From: a virus
Direction: 5' to 3' (one strand)
Virus record (IMG/VR): IMGVR_UViG_3300033388_002028
Coordinates: 1-24,680 of that record
Length of the DNA: 24,680 bases
Shown here: one piece after another, positions 16,760-23,257 of the stretch
How positions within the stretch are numbered: position 1 is the first letter of the stretch
Layout: the number at the start of each line of letters is the position of its first letter
Position numbers and translations under genes: made by a program
Notes under the pieces: model-generated
Seen by the model: the letters and a program-made list of their open reading frames with translations, nothing else
The model's database searches: none
What the model was told of the DNA's origin: nothing

Positions 16760-18032
16760 CTGCTTCTATACTAATGTTTGGATCAAATCCATTTACAAGC
16801 ATTTTGCGAATTTCAATTGGATTAAGAGCATCCATATTCCATAGCTTTTCAACTGATTCAGTCCATAATTTAAGTTGCTCAAGCTTCTCAGTGTTTGAGG
16901 CTGGCATGATATCGCCCCACTCAAATTCACAATCTTCTTTCTTACCTAGATTTCGTCTATTATAATCAGAAATCATTTTACACATTGGCCTATAAAGAAA
17001 CTTACTTCTCCAGCGACCAACCAAAGACCTATAAGCCTTTATATCACCTTCATTCGTTTGAGATAACCCAGTTGCAGTCTGTCCAAATAAAATACTTACA
17101 GGGATACCAGTAATAGCAGAAACAAACATCATCACTACCTTCAAAGTATCAGGAATGCCTGTAAATGTGTGAGAAACCAAATCAAATCCATCATCCGCAT
17201 CACCATAGGTTGCATTAAATGCACTAATATTTGCTTTTGTCAAAGTAATCCGCTCTCTAAGCTTTGCCTCGCCATCCGGGTGCGATAGAATATCAGAAAT
17301 ACCTTTAAATCCAAATACTTTTATTCCATTTTCCTGTAGCATGTGAGAAACACCACTTATTGATGCGCCAATTGCTTTGATTTCTTTTTCCACTTGATGA
17401 AGAAAGCTGATCCCAAAAAACCTTAGCTTTGCGTCATTAGTTCTGTGATCTGGGCAAGTAATACCCTTAATTACCGTAATCCTTGATTTGTGAACTTCGA
17501 TATACTCACCAGATCGATTCATAATTCTAATCACTTCTGGATCTTCTGCAAGTGAAACTTCATCAGCAGCTTTTAGATCATCATCATTCATTTCAACGGC
17601 AGCAGAGGAAAAGACTTGATAGCCTGTGACTTTTTCACTATCAGCTGGAGGTTTTGAAATCTCATTTTTGCCTTCATATTTTGTGATGATCAATCCACCA
17701 CCAAAAGCTCGCGCCCATGCTCCTGCTTGTATCACTTCCTCGAATAACCCAAGAGCAGACAAAGCTTTAAAGGTCGATCCATCAGTATCATTTGTGATTG
17801 AAATGTCACTTTCTAAAGCGGCCTCTGGAACCATATCACAAACACCTGATGCAAGCCTATAACCTGCATAAAGATTCGCTAATTGATCCTCATTCACACT
17901 AAATACAGCGGCTGTGGCTGTTATGCCCTCAGATTTGTCAGCAACCGTTCCAAGGCCAGTCATTACGTTTTGGAGCGCACCATCGTTTATGTTTACTTTT
18001 GGTGATTCTTTTGTTTCGCTTGTTTCACTCAT
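16752..18032 (-). CDS. Portal protein (DUF1073-type)
   Basis: A 426-aa portal protein forming the DNA entry ring at one capsid vertex. The DUF1073 portal pattern is clear. The N-terminal region has YRLASGVCDMVPEAALESDI (about 58-77) and ARAFGGGLIITKYEG (about 107-121). The C-terminal clip/stem region has SAITGIPVSILFGQTATGLS (about 305-324), then NEGDIKAYRSLVGRWRSKFL. It starts 12 bases after the large terminase stop and is followed by the Mu F-like gene, the canonical packaging order. Confidence 0.9.
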   Translation of the reverse strand: MSETSETKESPKVNINDGALQNVMTGLGTVADKSEGITATAAVFSVNEDQLANLYAGYRLASGVCDMVPEAALESDISITNDTDGSTFKALSALGLFEEVIQAGAWARAFGGGLIITKYEGKNEISKPPADSEKVTGYQVFSSAAVEMNDDDLKAADEVSLAEDPEVIRIMNRSGEYIEVHKSRITVIKGITCPDHRTNDAKLRFFGISFLHQVEKEIKAIGASISGVSHMLQENGIKVFGFKGISDILSHPDGEAKLRERITLTKANISAFNATYGDADDGFDLVSHTFTGIPDTLKVVMMFVSAITGIPVSILFGQTATGLSQTNEGDIKAYRSLVGRWRSKFLYRPMCKMISDYNRRNLGKKEDCEFEWGDIMPASNTEKLEQLKLWTESVEKLWNMDALNPIEIRKMLVNGFDPNISIEADE

Positions 18033-18044
18033 AATTCAATCCTT

Positions 18045-19472
18045 TTAAAGGTAATCCCATAGGCTTAAAGTGTCGTACAAGTTAGATAAAGCCATGGTAG
18101 TTGAATCAACCTGATCATCATGCGCCGCTTTAGGAAACTTTGTCATTTCATCAACATAATCTGCTGTGTAAGATGCGTTCTCTGGTAAATATACATTCCC
18201 TGCCTCGAAAAGAGGTGCCACGGCTGAGGCTCTTTCGACTTTTGACCCATGAGGCTCAATAGGGATAATACCAGGGATCTCTTTTTTTAGAGAATCAATG
18301 ATTGCGGAACCGTTCGCCTTGTCCTCCACGTATTTCGCTAATGCATTAGGATATTTGTCGTTAAATATCCGCATATAAGAGATTTGCTCAGTAAAAGACA
18401 TCTTCTTACAGACCAAATCAAGTAAATAAACTCTGGACCCTTTTTTCCCCCATACCGTACCGCAAACATTATCAGCACCATCGGTTTTCTTAAAAGTAAA
18501 ATCCCAACTTTGGATTAATTTATCGAAGAAAGTGGGTAGCTCTGCAGATGATTCGTAATACTGGAAATGCTCTCTTTTGAAAATATTACCAGATCCAACC
18601 ATAGGAGACTGCATATATTGAGAATAGAAAACACGCTTATCTTTCTTTAGAATCTTAATCTGATCTTTATTGTGGATTGCAGAGCATAATGGCTCACCGG
18701 CTGCGTCTACAATAGGCATTTTCAACGAGTGCCAAGGCTCCCCAGATCCGCCACCTAGCAAATAACCAGCCAAATCTACATCATGAAGGCGCTGCATGAT
18801 TACAATTATCGGTGTTTCTGTCGTATTATTCACACGGCTTGCTATCGTATCATTGAATCTATCGTTTAGCCGATTCCTAACGTTGTCGGATTCTGCATCA
18901 ACGGTCTTTAATGGGTCATCTATTATTATTGCACCTCCAAAGCCATCAGCAGGGGAGCCTGTATCAAGATAAGTTCGATTTCCACGAAGTCCAGCACCAA
19001 AACCCTGTATTTGCGCCTCGGTTGGTACTGCATATAGACCGCCCTTTGCTATGGTTGTCCATTCAGCGACACCTCTAGTGGCAAGTTGAGATTCTGGGAA
19101 TAGTTTATTATGAATCTTCAATCGCATTAAGTCACGGGCTGCAACTGAGTTTTGATTTACGAGCTTTTCAGATCTTGAAATATGGATAAACTTCCCATAG
19201 GGGTTGTTTGTCAAGCACCACGCAATAAACATTTTTACGGCTATCTCGGTTTTTCCATATCTTGGAGGTATGTTGATAACTAACCTTCTGATACGGCCAT
19301 CAGCCACTGCCATCAACACCTTAACAATCTTCTTTAGATGTGGATAGAATATGAAATCAGCACCATACATAGCCTTAAAAAAGTACTTAACAAAAGACTC
19401 GAAATCTACCAAAAGCATGGTTTTTAAAACGGTGAGCTCAACTTCGTCTAAATCATCGAGATCAATCATCAA
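18045..19472 (-). CDS. terL: Terminase large subunit
   Basis: A 475-aa DNA packaging ATPase and nuclease. The ATPase has Walker A PPRYGKTE (about 69-76) and Walker B AIIIDDP (about 181-187). A coupling-like segment LRGNRTYLDTGSPADGFGG precedes Walker B. The RNase H-like nuclease shows Asp in SWDFTF (about 322-327), VEDKANG (about 382-388) and HDDQVDS (about 451-457), giving three acidic clusters. Both domains appear intact and the length is normal. The start overlaps the small subunit stop by 4 bases. The next gene is the portal, its docking partner. Confidence 0.95.
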   Translation of the reverse strand: MMIDLDDLDEVELTVLKTMLLVDFESFVKYFFKAMYGADFIFYPHLKKIVKVLMAVADGRIRRLVINIPPRYGKTEIAVKMFIAWCLTNNPYGKFIHISRSEKLVNQNSVAARDLMRLKIHNKLFPESQLATRGVAEWTTIAKGGLYAVPTEAQIQGFGAGLRGNRTYLDTGSPADGFGGAIIIDDPLKTVDAESDNVRNRLNDRFNDTIASRVNNTTETPIIVIMQRLHDVDLAGYLLGGGSGEPWHSLKMPIVDAAGEPLCSAIHNKDQIKILKKDKRVFYSQYMQSPMVGSGNIFKREHFQYYESSAELPTFFDKLIQSWDFTFKKTDGADNVCGTVWGKKGSRVYLLDLVCKKMSFTEQISYMRIFNDKYPNALAKYVEDKANGSAIIDSLKKEIPGIIPIEPHGSKVERASAVAPLFEAGNVYLPENASYTADYVDEMTKFPKAAHDDQVDSTTMALSNLYDTLSLWDYL

Positions 19473-20098
19473 AGTTTTTCTTTTAGTATTCCTGCGATTT
19501 CTTTGATGACTCCTTCCTTGATACTTCCTTTGTGCTGTAGTACTAGTGGGTTGTCTTCTGTGCCTTTTGCGTTGATTTGGTCAGCAGTTAACCCACCCAT
19601 TCTCGCAAGGGCTTCAATCGCTTTGTAGTTGCCTTTTTCAATTGCGTTAATACAAACAGCCGTGATTGCAGCGGCGGCAAATGTCAACTTCTCAGGCATT
19701 GGGATACCTTTTGCTTTTAATTTCTCGTATAATACACAATCCTCTGGAACTTCTGCACTCAATACGTGCTGAGTGGTATTTACGATTAGAGCTGCTTGGT
19801 CTCTCAATTCCTTACGCTTTTCATTGCCTTTTTTTGCATAGAATGATGCATTTTCTTTGGTAAAGAATGGATTTGGCCTCCCTTTTCCGCGACCCTTACC
19901 GGCATTGTCGGGTGGAATGACCTTAACCTCCGGCTCCAAAACTTCCTCTTTGTCCCCGAAAAGTTCCTGATCATCCATATTAACATCAATGGAAAAGGGG
20001 TTGTTTTTTTCGGTGCTTACGGTTTCTTCTTTTTCTTCGGTTACGTTCTCAGCCATTTCGGCCTTCATTTTCTCTAGTTCGCTATCTTCTACTGTCAT
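19469..20098 (-). CDS. Probable terminase small subunit
   Basis: A 209-aa protein directly before and overlapping the large terminase by 4 bases. The first 65 residues are acidic and look disordered. A basic GKGRGKGRPNPFF segment (about 67-79) follows and may bind DNA. The C-terminal half is helical, with AITAVCINAIEKGNYKAIEA and EALARMGG, resembling the core of small terminases, which recognise the packaging site and stimulate the large subunit. It is longer than typical because of the acidic tail. AAAAAGG lies before the ATG, and a promoter is visible just upstream. Family identity is supported mostly by context. Confidence 0.72.
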   Translation of the reverse strand: MTVEDSELEKMKAEMAENVTEEKEETVSTEKNNPFSIDVNMDDQELFGDKEEVLEPEVKVIPPDNAGKGRGKGRPNPFFTKENASFYAKKGNEKRKELRDQAALIVNTTQHVLSAEVPEDCVLYEKLKAKGIPMPEKLTFAAAAITAVCINAIEKGNYKAIEALARMGGLTADQINAKGTEDNPLVLQHKGSIKEGVIKEIAGILKEKL

Positions 20099-20122
20099 TT
20101 TGAGCCTTTTTCGCTAGTGGGG

Positions 20123-20131
20123 TGCTATAAT
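20123..20131 (+). promoter_or_regulatory. Extended -10 promoter facing the tRNA
   Basis: TGCTATAAT on the plus strand is an extended -10 element (TGnTATAAT) and abuts the -10 of the minus-strand promoter. No good -35 is seen at 17 bases, which extended -10 promoters do not require. It lies about 50 bases before the tRNA and is the only plausible plus-strand promoter for it. Confidence 0.5.
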
Positions 20132-20160
20132 AGTATAAAAATAGTTTCCATTTTATGCAA
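20132..20160 (-). promoter_or_regulatory. Promoter of the late (terminase) operon
   Basis: On the minus strand TTGCAT and TATACT are separated by exactly 17 bases, close to the sigma-70 consensus. Transcription would begin about 20125, some 27 bases before the small terminase ATG. The same TTGCAT-17-TATAYT form occurs at 22412-22440. Confidence 0.6.
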
Positions 20161-20180
20161 ACATTATTTATATTAAATAA

Positions 20181-20253
20181 CGCAATGTGGAGCAGCTGGC
20201 AGCTCGAAGGACTCATAATCCTTAGGTCATGGGTTCAAATCCCATTCTTGCTA
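20181..20253 (+). tRNA. tRNA with CAT anticodon (Met or Ile2 type)
   Basis: A cloverleaf can be drawn by hand. The D arm is GAGC-AGCTGGCA-GCTC, the anticodon arm AAGGA-CTCATAA-TCCTT (anticodon CAT at 20214-20216), the variable loop AGGTC, and the T arm ATGGG-TTCAAAT-CCCAT. The D, anticodon and T stems pair fully. The acceptor stem is imperfect: GCAA pairs with TTGC, but the outermost pair and one inner pair mismatch. The discriminator base is A and no CCA is encoded. CAT could mean elongator Met, or Ile2 if the wobble C is modified. It is the only gene-like feature opposite to the coding direction, with its own promoter and terminator. Confidence 0.8.
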
Positions 20254-20299
20254 TAAAAACAACTTTCATTGCCCTCTCCTGTAATGACAACTCGCCCAA

Positions 20300-20336
20300 A
20301 AGTGGCTCATAGTACCTTATGAGTCACTTTTTTTAT
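20300..20336 (+). terminator. Rho-independent terminator after the tRNA
   Basis: A 12-bp stem (AAGTGGCTCATA with TATGAGTCACTT, one G-T pair, 6-base loop) is followed by a run of seven T on the plus strand. It would end a short tRNA transcript. On the minus strand it is followed by TTTTGGG, so weak bidirectional action is possible. Confidence 0.85.
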
Positions 20337-20479
20337 TTGTACATTTTCTTCAATCTGCCAGTAGGCGTGTAAATACCAGATGCAATAAGTACCCTACGAG
20401 ACTCACTTTTTGATGATAACTGCTTACGTTTTAATACTGAAAGCTCTTTCATGTATTCTTTGTATTCTTTATTATTCAT
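20333..20479 (-). CDS. 48-aa phage protein, unknown function
   Basis: A short ORF encodes MNNKEYKEYMKELSVLKRKQ followed by a Ser/Arg segment and ending in SGIYTPTGRLKKMYK. The pattern of a basic helical N-terminus and a terminal G.YT.TG.L...Y resembles small conserved proteins found in many phages, whose role is unknown. No strong ribosome site is visible before the ATG. Its stop overlaps the T run of the tRNA terminator. The coding call rests on the phage-typical sequence and on the lack of any other feature here. Confidence 0.55.
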   Translation of the reverse strand: MNNKEYKEYMKELSVLKRKQLSSKSESRRVLIASGIYTPTGRLKKMYK

Positions 20480-20516
20480 TTCAATACCATGTATTTTAGG
20501 GTGAACTTACACAAAT

Positions 20517-20557
20517 AAAAAACCACAGATTCCGCTTGTAAGCATCTGTGGTTTTTT
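20517..20557. terminator. Bidirectional terminator
   Basis: A perfect 14-bp inverted repeat (AAAAAACCACAGAT / ATCTGTGGTTTTTT) with a 13-base loop. Each strand ends in six T, so it can stop transcription from both sides. It isolates the tRNA/terminase region from the accessory genes. Confidence 0.85.
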
Positions 20558-20682
20558 ATGAACAGAACAATACTTCATTTTACTTTACAGCTACTTGGAC
20601 GGCATAAAGCTTGGCGGGAAAATGAAACAAATGAGAAGTAGTAGATCGTTTTCGGTTACTCTGTAAATATAAGTTATTAATG

Positions 20683-20715
20683 ATTAAAATACCATTAAAA
20701 TACCATTAAAATTCC
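20683..20715. repeat. Three tandem 11-bp repeats
   Basis: ATTAAAATACC occurs twice in a row and a third time with one change (ATTAAAATTCC). The 11-bp period places each copy on the same helix face, as in binding sites for excisionases, repressors or iteron-type proteins. The stretch 20558-20716 otherwise holds no gene. Confidence 0.75.
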
Positions 20716-20716
20716 A

Positions 20717-20746
20717 CAAAAAAAAGACCACCGCGAGGAGGTCTTT
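20717..20746 (-). terminator. Terminator of the secreted-protein gene
   Basis: A hairpin (AAAGACC-ACC with GG-A-GGTCTTT, GCGA loop) is followed on the minus strand by eight T. It lies 28 bases past the stop of the 111-aa gene. Confidence 0.85.
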
Positions 20747-20773
20747 CATAAAATAATTAGGCTTAGATTTGGA

Positions 20774-21109
20774 TTAAATGTCCACAATCGTAAAACCACA
20801 ATCACTCATTTTCATTTTTAATATAGTCGGATTAGAGCTAGGAAGGATAGACAGTTTCGGATTTTGCCTAAATTTAACCATGATTTCATTATGGACATTA
20901 GAAGTATTCGCTGCATTTAAAGCAACAAACAAACCTTCCACCTTAGCAGGACTCACAGAATCGACATCGATGCTATCAACACCAACGAACGAATCGGAAT
21001 CCAACGACAAGGATTTAATTTTGATTTCCGTATCTTCTAATCCGATAGCAAAAGCCAAGGATGAGAATAACGCCAAAATCATAAATAAAAGTATTTTAGA
21101 ATATTTCAT
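20774..21109 (-). CDS. Small secreted protein of unknown function
   Basis: A 111-aa protein with a clear Sec signal peptide: Lys at residues 2 and 5, a hydrophobic core ILLFMILALFSSLAFA, and a likely cleavage after Ala21 (AFA before IGLED). No lipobox Cys is seen. The mature part of about 90 residues has many Val, Ser and Asp and one Cys (about 105). AAGGG lies before the ATG. It is followed by its own strong terminator, so it forms a separable unit, like a phage moron gene that alters the host envelope. Exclusion or periplasmic roles are guesses. No family is recognised. Confidence 0.7.
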   Translation of the reverse strand: MKYSKILLFMILALFSSLAFAIGLEDTEIKIKSLSLDSDSFVGVDSIDVDSVSPAKVEGLFVALNAANTSNVHNEIMVKFRQNPKLSILPSSNPTILKMKMSDCGFTIVDI

Positions 21110-21139
21110 TTATTTTCCCTTTTATTGAACGGTTACAAT

Positions 21140-21152
21140 AGGATGTTATCCT
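21140..21152. promoter_or_regulatory. Short palindrome upstream of the secreted-protein gene
   Basis: AGGATGTTATCCT is a 5-bp inverted repeat with a 3-base centre, located about 30 bases before the ATG of the secreted protein in a 70-base gap. It could be an operator or a hairpin. No T run follows, so it is not a good terminator. Confidence 0.3.
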
Positions 21153-21179
21153 TTAGTGATTAAAAGATACATTCATTTT

Positions 21180-21407
21180 TTAGCTGGTAGTGATTTTATC
21201 TAGATGATCAATCAATTTTTTCAATGATTTCTTATTTTCTGCAACTGCATAAACTCCATCAAGCAATCCAGAATTGTAATTAACTACGTAATTAATCCCT
21301 ATCAATATCGGCAAAGAAATTAACACAGTTAAGCTTCGATCTGAGAAGGCACAAGCGATTACATAAATTGCAACATAAGTTAACGATGTAACTATCCTAT
21401 TCAACAT
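21180..21407 (-). CDS. Small membrane protein with two TM segments
   Basis: A 75-aa protein with two predicted membrane helices (about 4-20, VTSLTYVAIYVIACAF; about 26-44, LTVLISLPILIGINYVV), a short loop between them and a basic C-terminal tail (KKSLKKLIDHLDK). This is the size and shape of a class II holin, but no lysis genes are visible nearby, so holin is only one option. It overlaps the upstream gene by 11 bases, with AGGTGAGC before its ATG. Confidence 0.6.
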   Translation of the reverse strand: MLNRIVTSLTYVAIYVIACAFSDRSLTVLISLPILIGINYVVNYNSGLLDGVYAVAENKKSLKKLIDHLDKITTS

Positions 21408-21681
21408 CGCTCACCTTCTCCCAAGTAATCGCCATCTTACACTTATACCGGCCATCAGTAAACGTACCCTCTACTTCGAGATTAACGCTTTCAGCCTCAC
21501 CATCAATACCTTCTCTTGCTCCCATCAATAGAGCGGCAGTGCAAACCGTATTTATCGGTGACTTCTTGTTTTCTATGATAGATATTTGTTGACGTTGTTT
21601 TTCGGTCAACTCACTTGCAAAGTCTTTCACTTCGATGAACTTGTTTTCGACTTTCTTGTAGAATTTAGTTTTCTTTGACAT
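21397..21681 (-). CDS. 94-aa protein, unknown function
   Basis: A soluble 94-aa protein. The N-terminus is Lys rich (MSKKTKFYKKVENKFIEVKD), the middle helical (ASELTEKQRQQISIIENKKS), with a single Cys near 47, and the C-terminus beta-like (VNLEVEGTFTDGRYKCKMAI). AGGAG lies 7 bases before the ATG. It overlaps the membrane protein gene downstream by 11 bases, suggesting co-translation. I do not recognise the family. Confidence 0.65.
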   Translation of the reverse strand: MSKKTKFYKKVENKFIEVKDFASELTEKQRQQISIIENKKSPINTVCTAALLMGAREGIDGEAESVNLEVEGTFTDGRYKCKMAITWEKVSDVE

Positions 21682-21748
21682 TACTTTTCTCCTGTTTAAT
21701 TGAATAATATGCTACGCAAATTAGATAGTCGTATTTTTATTTAATGCT

Positions 21749-21913
21749 TTACGGTAGAACTTCGATTGCATAACCTTCACCACTAGCAATACCCATAAAT
21801 CCATAGTCAAATCTAGTCCCTTCTGTGAATCGCTCATGGTCACTATAAATTACTCTCATAGCTTTTTCGTAATGACTATCTTCTGGCATCCATTTTACAA
21901 TTATCTTTTTCAT
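21749..21913 (-). CDS. 54-aa protein, unknown function
   Basis: A short ORF encoding MKKIIVKWMPEDSHYEKAMR and ending GEGYAIEVLP, with an excellent AGGAG site 7 bases before the ATG. It lies 10 bases downstream of another small gene and appears to be part of one unit. The sequence alternates like a small alpha/beta protein. No function can be given. Confidence 0.65.
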   Translation of the reverse strand: MKKIIVKWMPEDSHYEKAMRVIYSDHERFTEGTRFDYGFMGIASGEGYAIEVLP

Positions 21914-21923
21914 TTCATATCTC

Positions 21924-22064
21924 CTATTTTGATTCTTTTTTTAGTTCTTCAATTGCCTTAACAAAATACTTCTCAAACTTGCCACCTCTTATTTTACTCA
22001 TAAGCAGGTGATCCGTTCGGTCGTGATCGCGTTCCTGTTTTTTTATGTGGCGTACTGCTGACAT
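21924..22064 (-). CDS. 46-aa basic protein, unknown function
   Basis: A short ORF (MSAVRHIKKQERDHDRTDHL, ending VKAIEELKKESK) with a GAGGAGG ribosome site 6-7 bases before the ATG. It is highly charged and helical, and could bind nucleic acid or a host protein. Its 5' end overlaps the end of the 108-aa gene upstream by 22 bases in a different frame. The strong ribosome site decides for a real gene. Confidence 0.65.
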   Translation of the reverse strand: MSAVRHIKKQERDHDRTDHLLMSKIRGGKFEKYFVKAIEELKKESK

Positions 22065-22369
22065 GCTACCACCTCCTCAACCTCTTCCAAATGGAAATAT
22101 TCATCACTATCAAAATCTATTATCGTGCCGAGATTATTTATTTTCTTGATTACTTCATAAACATATTCGTCAAGCCCTTCAATGAACAGGTAGTAAAGCC
22201 CAGGCTCAATCAAACCGCAACTAATGAAGTCACCCTTCAAAGTACCCCCCAAGAGGTCGGGGTCATTGTGCTGTTTTCCGTTGTCACCCATGACCAATTC
22301 GTTCTCACTGTTTTTCCGAAGAAAGTTAATGATCGTCTGATTTATTAAGCTTTTGCCTTGATCTGTCAT
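22043..22369 (-). CDS. 108-aa acidic protein, unknown function
   Basis: An acidic 108-aa protein with a mixed alpha/beta look: an N-terminal helix (GKSLINQTIINFLRKNSENE), a glycine-rich part, PGLYYLFIEGLDEYVYEVIK in the middle, and an acidic end (YFHLEEVEEVVACQQYAT). GAGGTG lies before the ATG. It is the first gene after a promoter at 22412-22440, so it probably leads a transcript running to about 20720. Acidic small early phage proteins sometimes mimic DNA or inhibit host factors, but nothing specific supports that here. Confidence 0.65.
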   Translation of the reverse strand: MTDQGKSLINQTIINFLRKNSENELVMGDNGKQHNDPDLLGGTLKGDFISCGLIEPGLYYLFIEGLDEYVYEVIKKINNLGTIIDFDSDEYFHLEEVEEVVACQQYAT

Positions 22370-22389
22370 TTAAAACACCTCGCCTTGTT

Positions 22390-22419
22390 TTGAATAGTTC
22401 TCCTACATCTAAATATAAT
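22390..22419 (+). promoter_or_regulatory. Possible opposing plus-strand promoter
   Basis: TTGAAT and TATAAT with an 18-base spacer on the plus strand. Its -10 overlaps the -10 of the minus-strand promoter (shared AATATAAT). It faces a plus-strand terminator at 22547. Confidence 0.4.
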
Positions 22420-22440
22420 TAAATGGTAAAGGAAATGCAA
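22412..22440 (-). promoter_or_regulatory. Promoter of the small-gene operon
   Basis: TTGCAT and TATATT on the minus strand with a 17-base spacer. The start would be near 22405, about 36 bases before the 108-aa gene. It matches the late-operon promoter in its -35 and spacing. Confidence 0.6.
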
Positions 22441-22575
22441 CTAATTTAATGATAAAAATAAACACACTTTTTAAACAATTAACTAACTTTGGATCTCACT
22501 GATTCAAAATCTAAACTTTAATCGACCCTGTTTAGGTTGATTTGGGAAGCCCTTCTAAATTGAGGGGCTTTTTTT
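22426..22575 (+). ncRNA. Candidate plus-strand small RNA
   Basis: About 150 bases lie between a plausible plus-strand promoter and a clear plus-strand terminator, in a 211-base stretch with no gene. Near the 3' end an 8-bp hairpin (AATCGACC with GGTTGATT, about 22520-22542) precedes the terminator hairpin. No ORF of note lies inside. The stretch contains the region upstream of the minus-strand promoter. This is inferred from signals only. Confidence 0.35.
22547..22575 (+). terminator. Plus-strand rho-independent terminator
   Basis: A 9-bp stem (AAGCCCTTC with GAGGGGCTT, one G-T pair, 6-base loop) followed on the plus strand by TTTTT. On the minus strand no T run follows, so it does not serve the minus-strand gene ending at 22581. 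Confidence 0.75.
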
Positions 22576-22580
22576 GTTGG

Positions 22581-22775
22581 TTAGTTCTTCGTCTTTCTTA
22601 TTAAAACAACTGCACCCACTGGGTTCTCATAGGAGCTATAAACTCGATACCACCCAGATTTGCCACCTAATGTATCATCAGCTTTACCATATTTATTAAA
22701 CCACCACACAACCAGTCCTAACGGTATTATATTCCAAAACATTCTAGGTATAAAATTTCTAATAGGTTCTTTCAT
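22581..22775 (-). CDS. Small single-pass membrane protein, unknown function
   Basis: A 64-aa protein starting MKEPIRNFIPRMFWN, chosen because GGGGAG lies 6-7 bases before this ATG. An upstream in-frame ATG would run through the T tail of a hairpin. One membrane helix is likely at about 12-28 (MFWNIIPLGLVVWWFN). The C-terminal part (GGKSGWYRVYSSYENPVGAV) is soluble. It sits at the edge between the cassette-like region and the small-gene operon. No family is recognised. Confidence 0.6.
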   Translation of the reverse strand: MKEPIRNFIPRMFWNIIPLGLVVWWFNKYGKADDTLGGKSGWYRVYSSYENPVGAVVLIRKTKN

Positions 22776-22794
22776 TTCATACTCCCCTATTTTT

Positions 22795-22838
22795 AAAAAC
22801 ACCCCACCCCTCAAGCATGCTGTGCAAAGAGGTGGGGC
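22795..22838 (-). terminator. Terminator at the end of the cassette region
   Basis: GC-rich arms (GCCCCACC and GGTGGGG on the minus strand, with further pairing inside) are followed by GTTTTT on the minus strand. It would end transcripts coming from the cassette-like genes. The gap 22776-22921 otherwise holds only this and a decayed attC-like site. Confidence 0.65.
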
Positions 22839-22871
22839 TAATCTAGGTCATTAGGTCGCTAGATTTGTTTC

Positions 22872-22921
22872 GATTAACTTCTATATTTTTACTGGTTATT
22901 AGCTTTATATGTAGTTATGTG
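22872..22921 (-). repeat. Decayed attC-like site
   Basis: Directly after the 56-aa gene the minus strand reads CACATAAC (R''-like), then AGCTAATAACC (L''-like). A GTTAATC lies 49 bases on, but the L' partner is not recognisable. CACATAAC is exactly complementary to GTTATGTG, the first bases of this same cassette at 23257-23264, which argues for a former attC. Confidence 0.45.
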
Positions 22922-23092
22922 CTATTTATTTTTATTCTGACAGGCTTTGCACTTCTGCCTAGTGTAGCCAACAAGCCAGCCCATTTTTCGTAATTCCTCA
23001 CCAACTGCGTGTAGGTTTGTTTTAGTTCTTTTTACTGTATATCCACACCATGTGCAAGATACCTCAATTGTTGAATCGTGCTTTATTGCCAT
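22922..23092 (-). CDS. 56-aa zinc-ribbon-like protein
   Basis: A short ORF encoding MAIKHDSTIEVSCTWCGYTV and ending KCKACQNKNK. Two CxxC pairs (Cys 13/16 and 48/51) suggest a structural zinc site, as in small phage zinc ribbons. AGGTGG lies 6 bases before the ATG. It is the second gene of the last cassette-like unit, and its stop is next to the R''-like box. Function is unknown. DNA or protein binding is the usual role of such ribbons. Confidence 0.65.
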   Translation of the reverse strand: MAIKHDSTIEVSCTWCGYTVKRTKTNLHAVGEELRKMGWLVGYTRQKCKACQNKNK

Positions 23093-23101
23093 TTCATCCA
23101 C

Positions 23102-23200
23102 CTAGTTAAAGATTAATTCAGTAATTTTCCAAGCTCCGAAGAATAACCCAATAAAAAAGATTATTGCGATTGACTTGATTAGTGTTTGTAATTGTTCCAT
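23102..23200 (-). CDS. 32-aa membrane peptide
   Basis: A very short ORF encoding MEQLQTLIKSIAIIFFIGLF and ending ITELIFN. Almost the whole length could be one membrane helix. GGATGG lies about 12 bases upstream of the ATG, so the ribosome site is weak. It ends 9 bases before the zinc-ribbon gene, whose ribosome site overlaps its stop. Its size makes it uncertain, but it fills the cassette's 5' part. Confidence 0.45.
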   Translation of the reverse strand: MEQLQTLIKSIAIIFFIGLFFGAWKITELIFN

Positions 23201-23257
23201 GATTTTACAACCATCCTTACGCTTTACAGCGTGTAAAAATAAACAGTCCGCTTCGCC

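Noticed and set aside
20778-21128. Plus-strand 116-aa ORF opposite the secreted-protein gene
   Set aside because: The minus-strand frame has a signal peptide, ribosome site and terminator, and the plus-strand frame has none.
21180-21407. Confident holin call for the two-TM protein
   Set aside because: Only size and hydrophobicity support it, and no endolysin or spanin lies nearby in the window.
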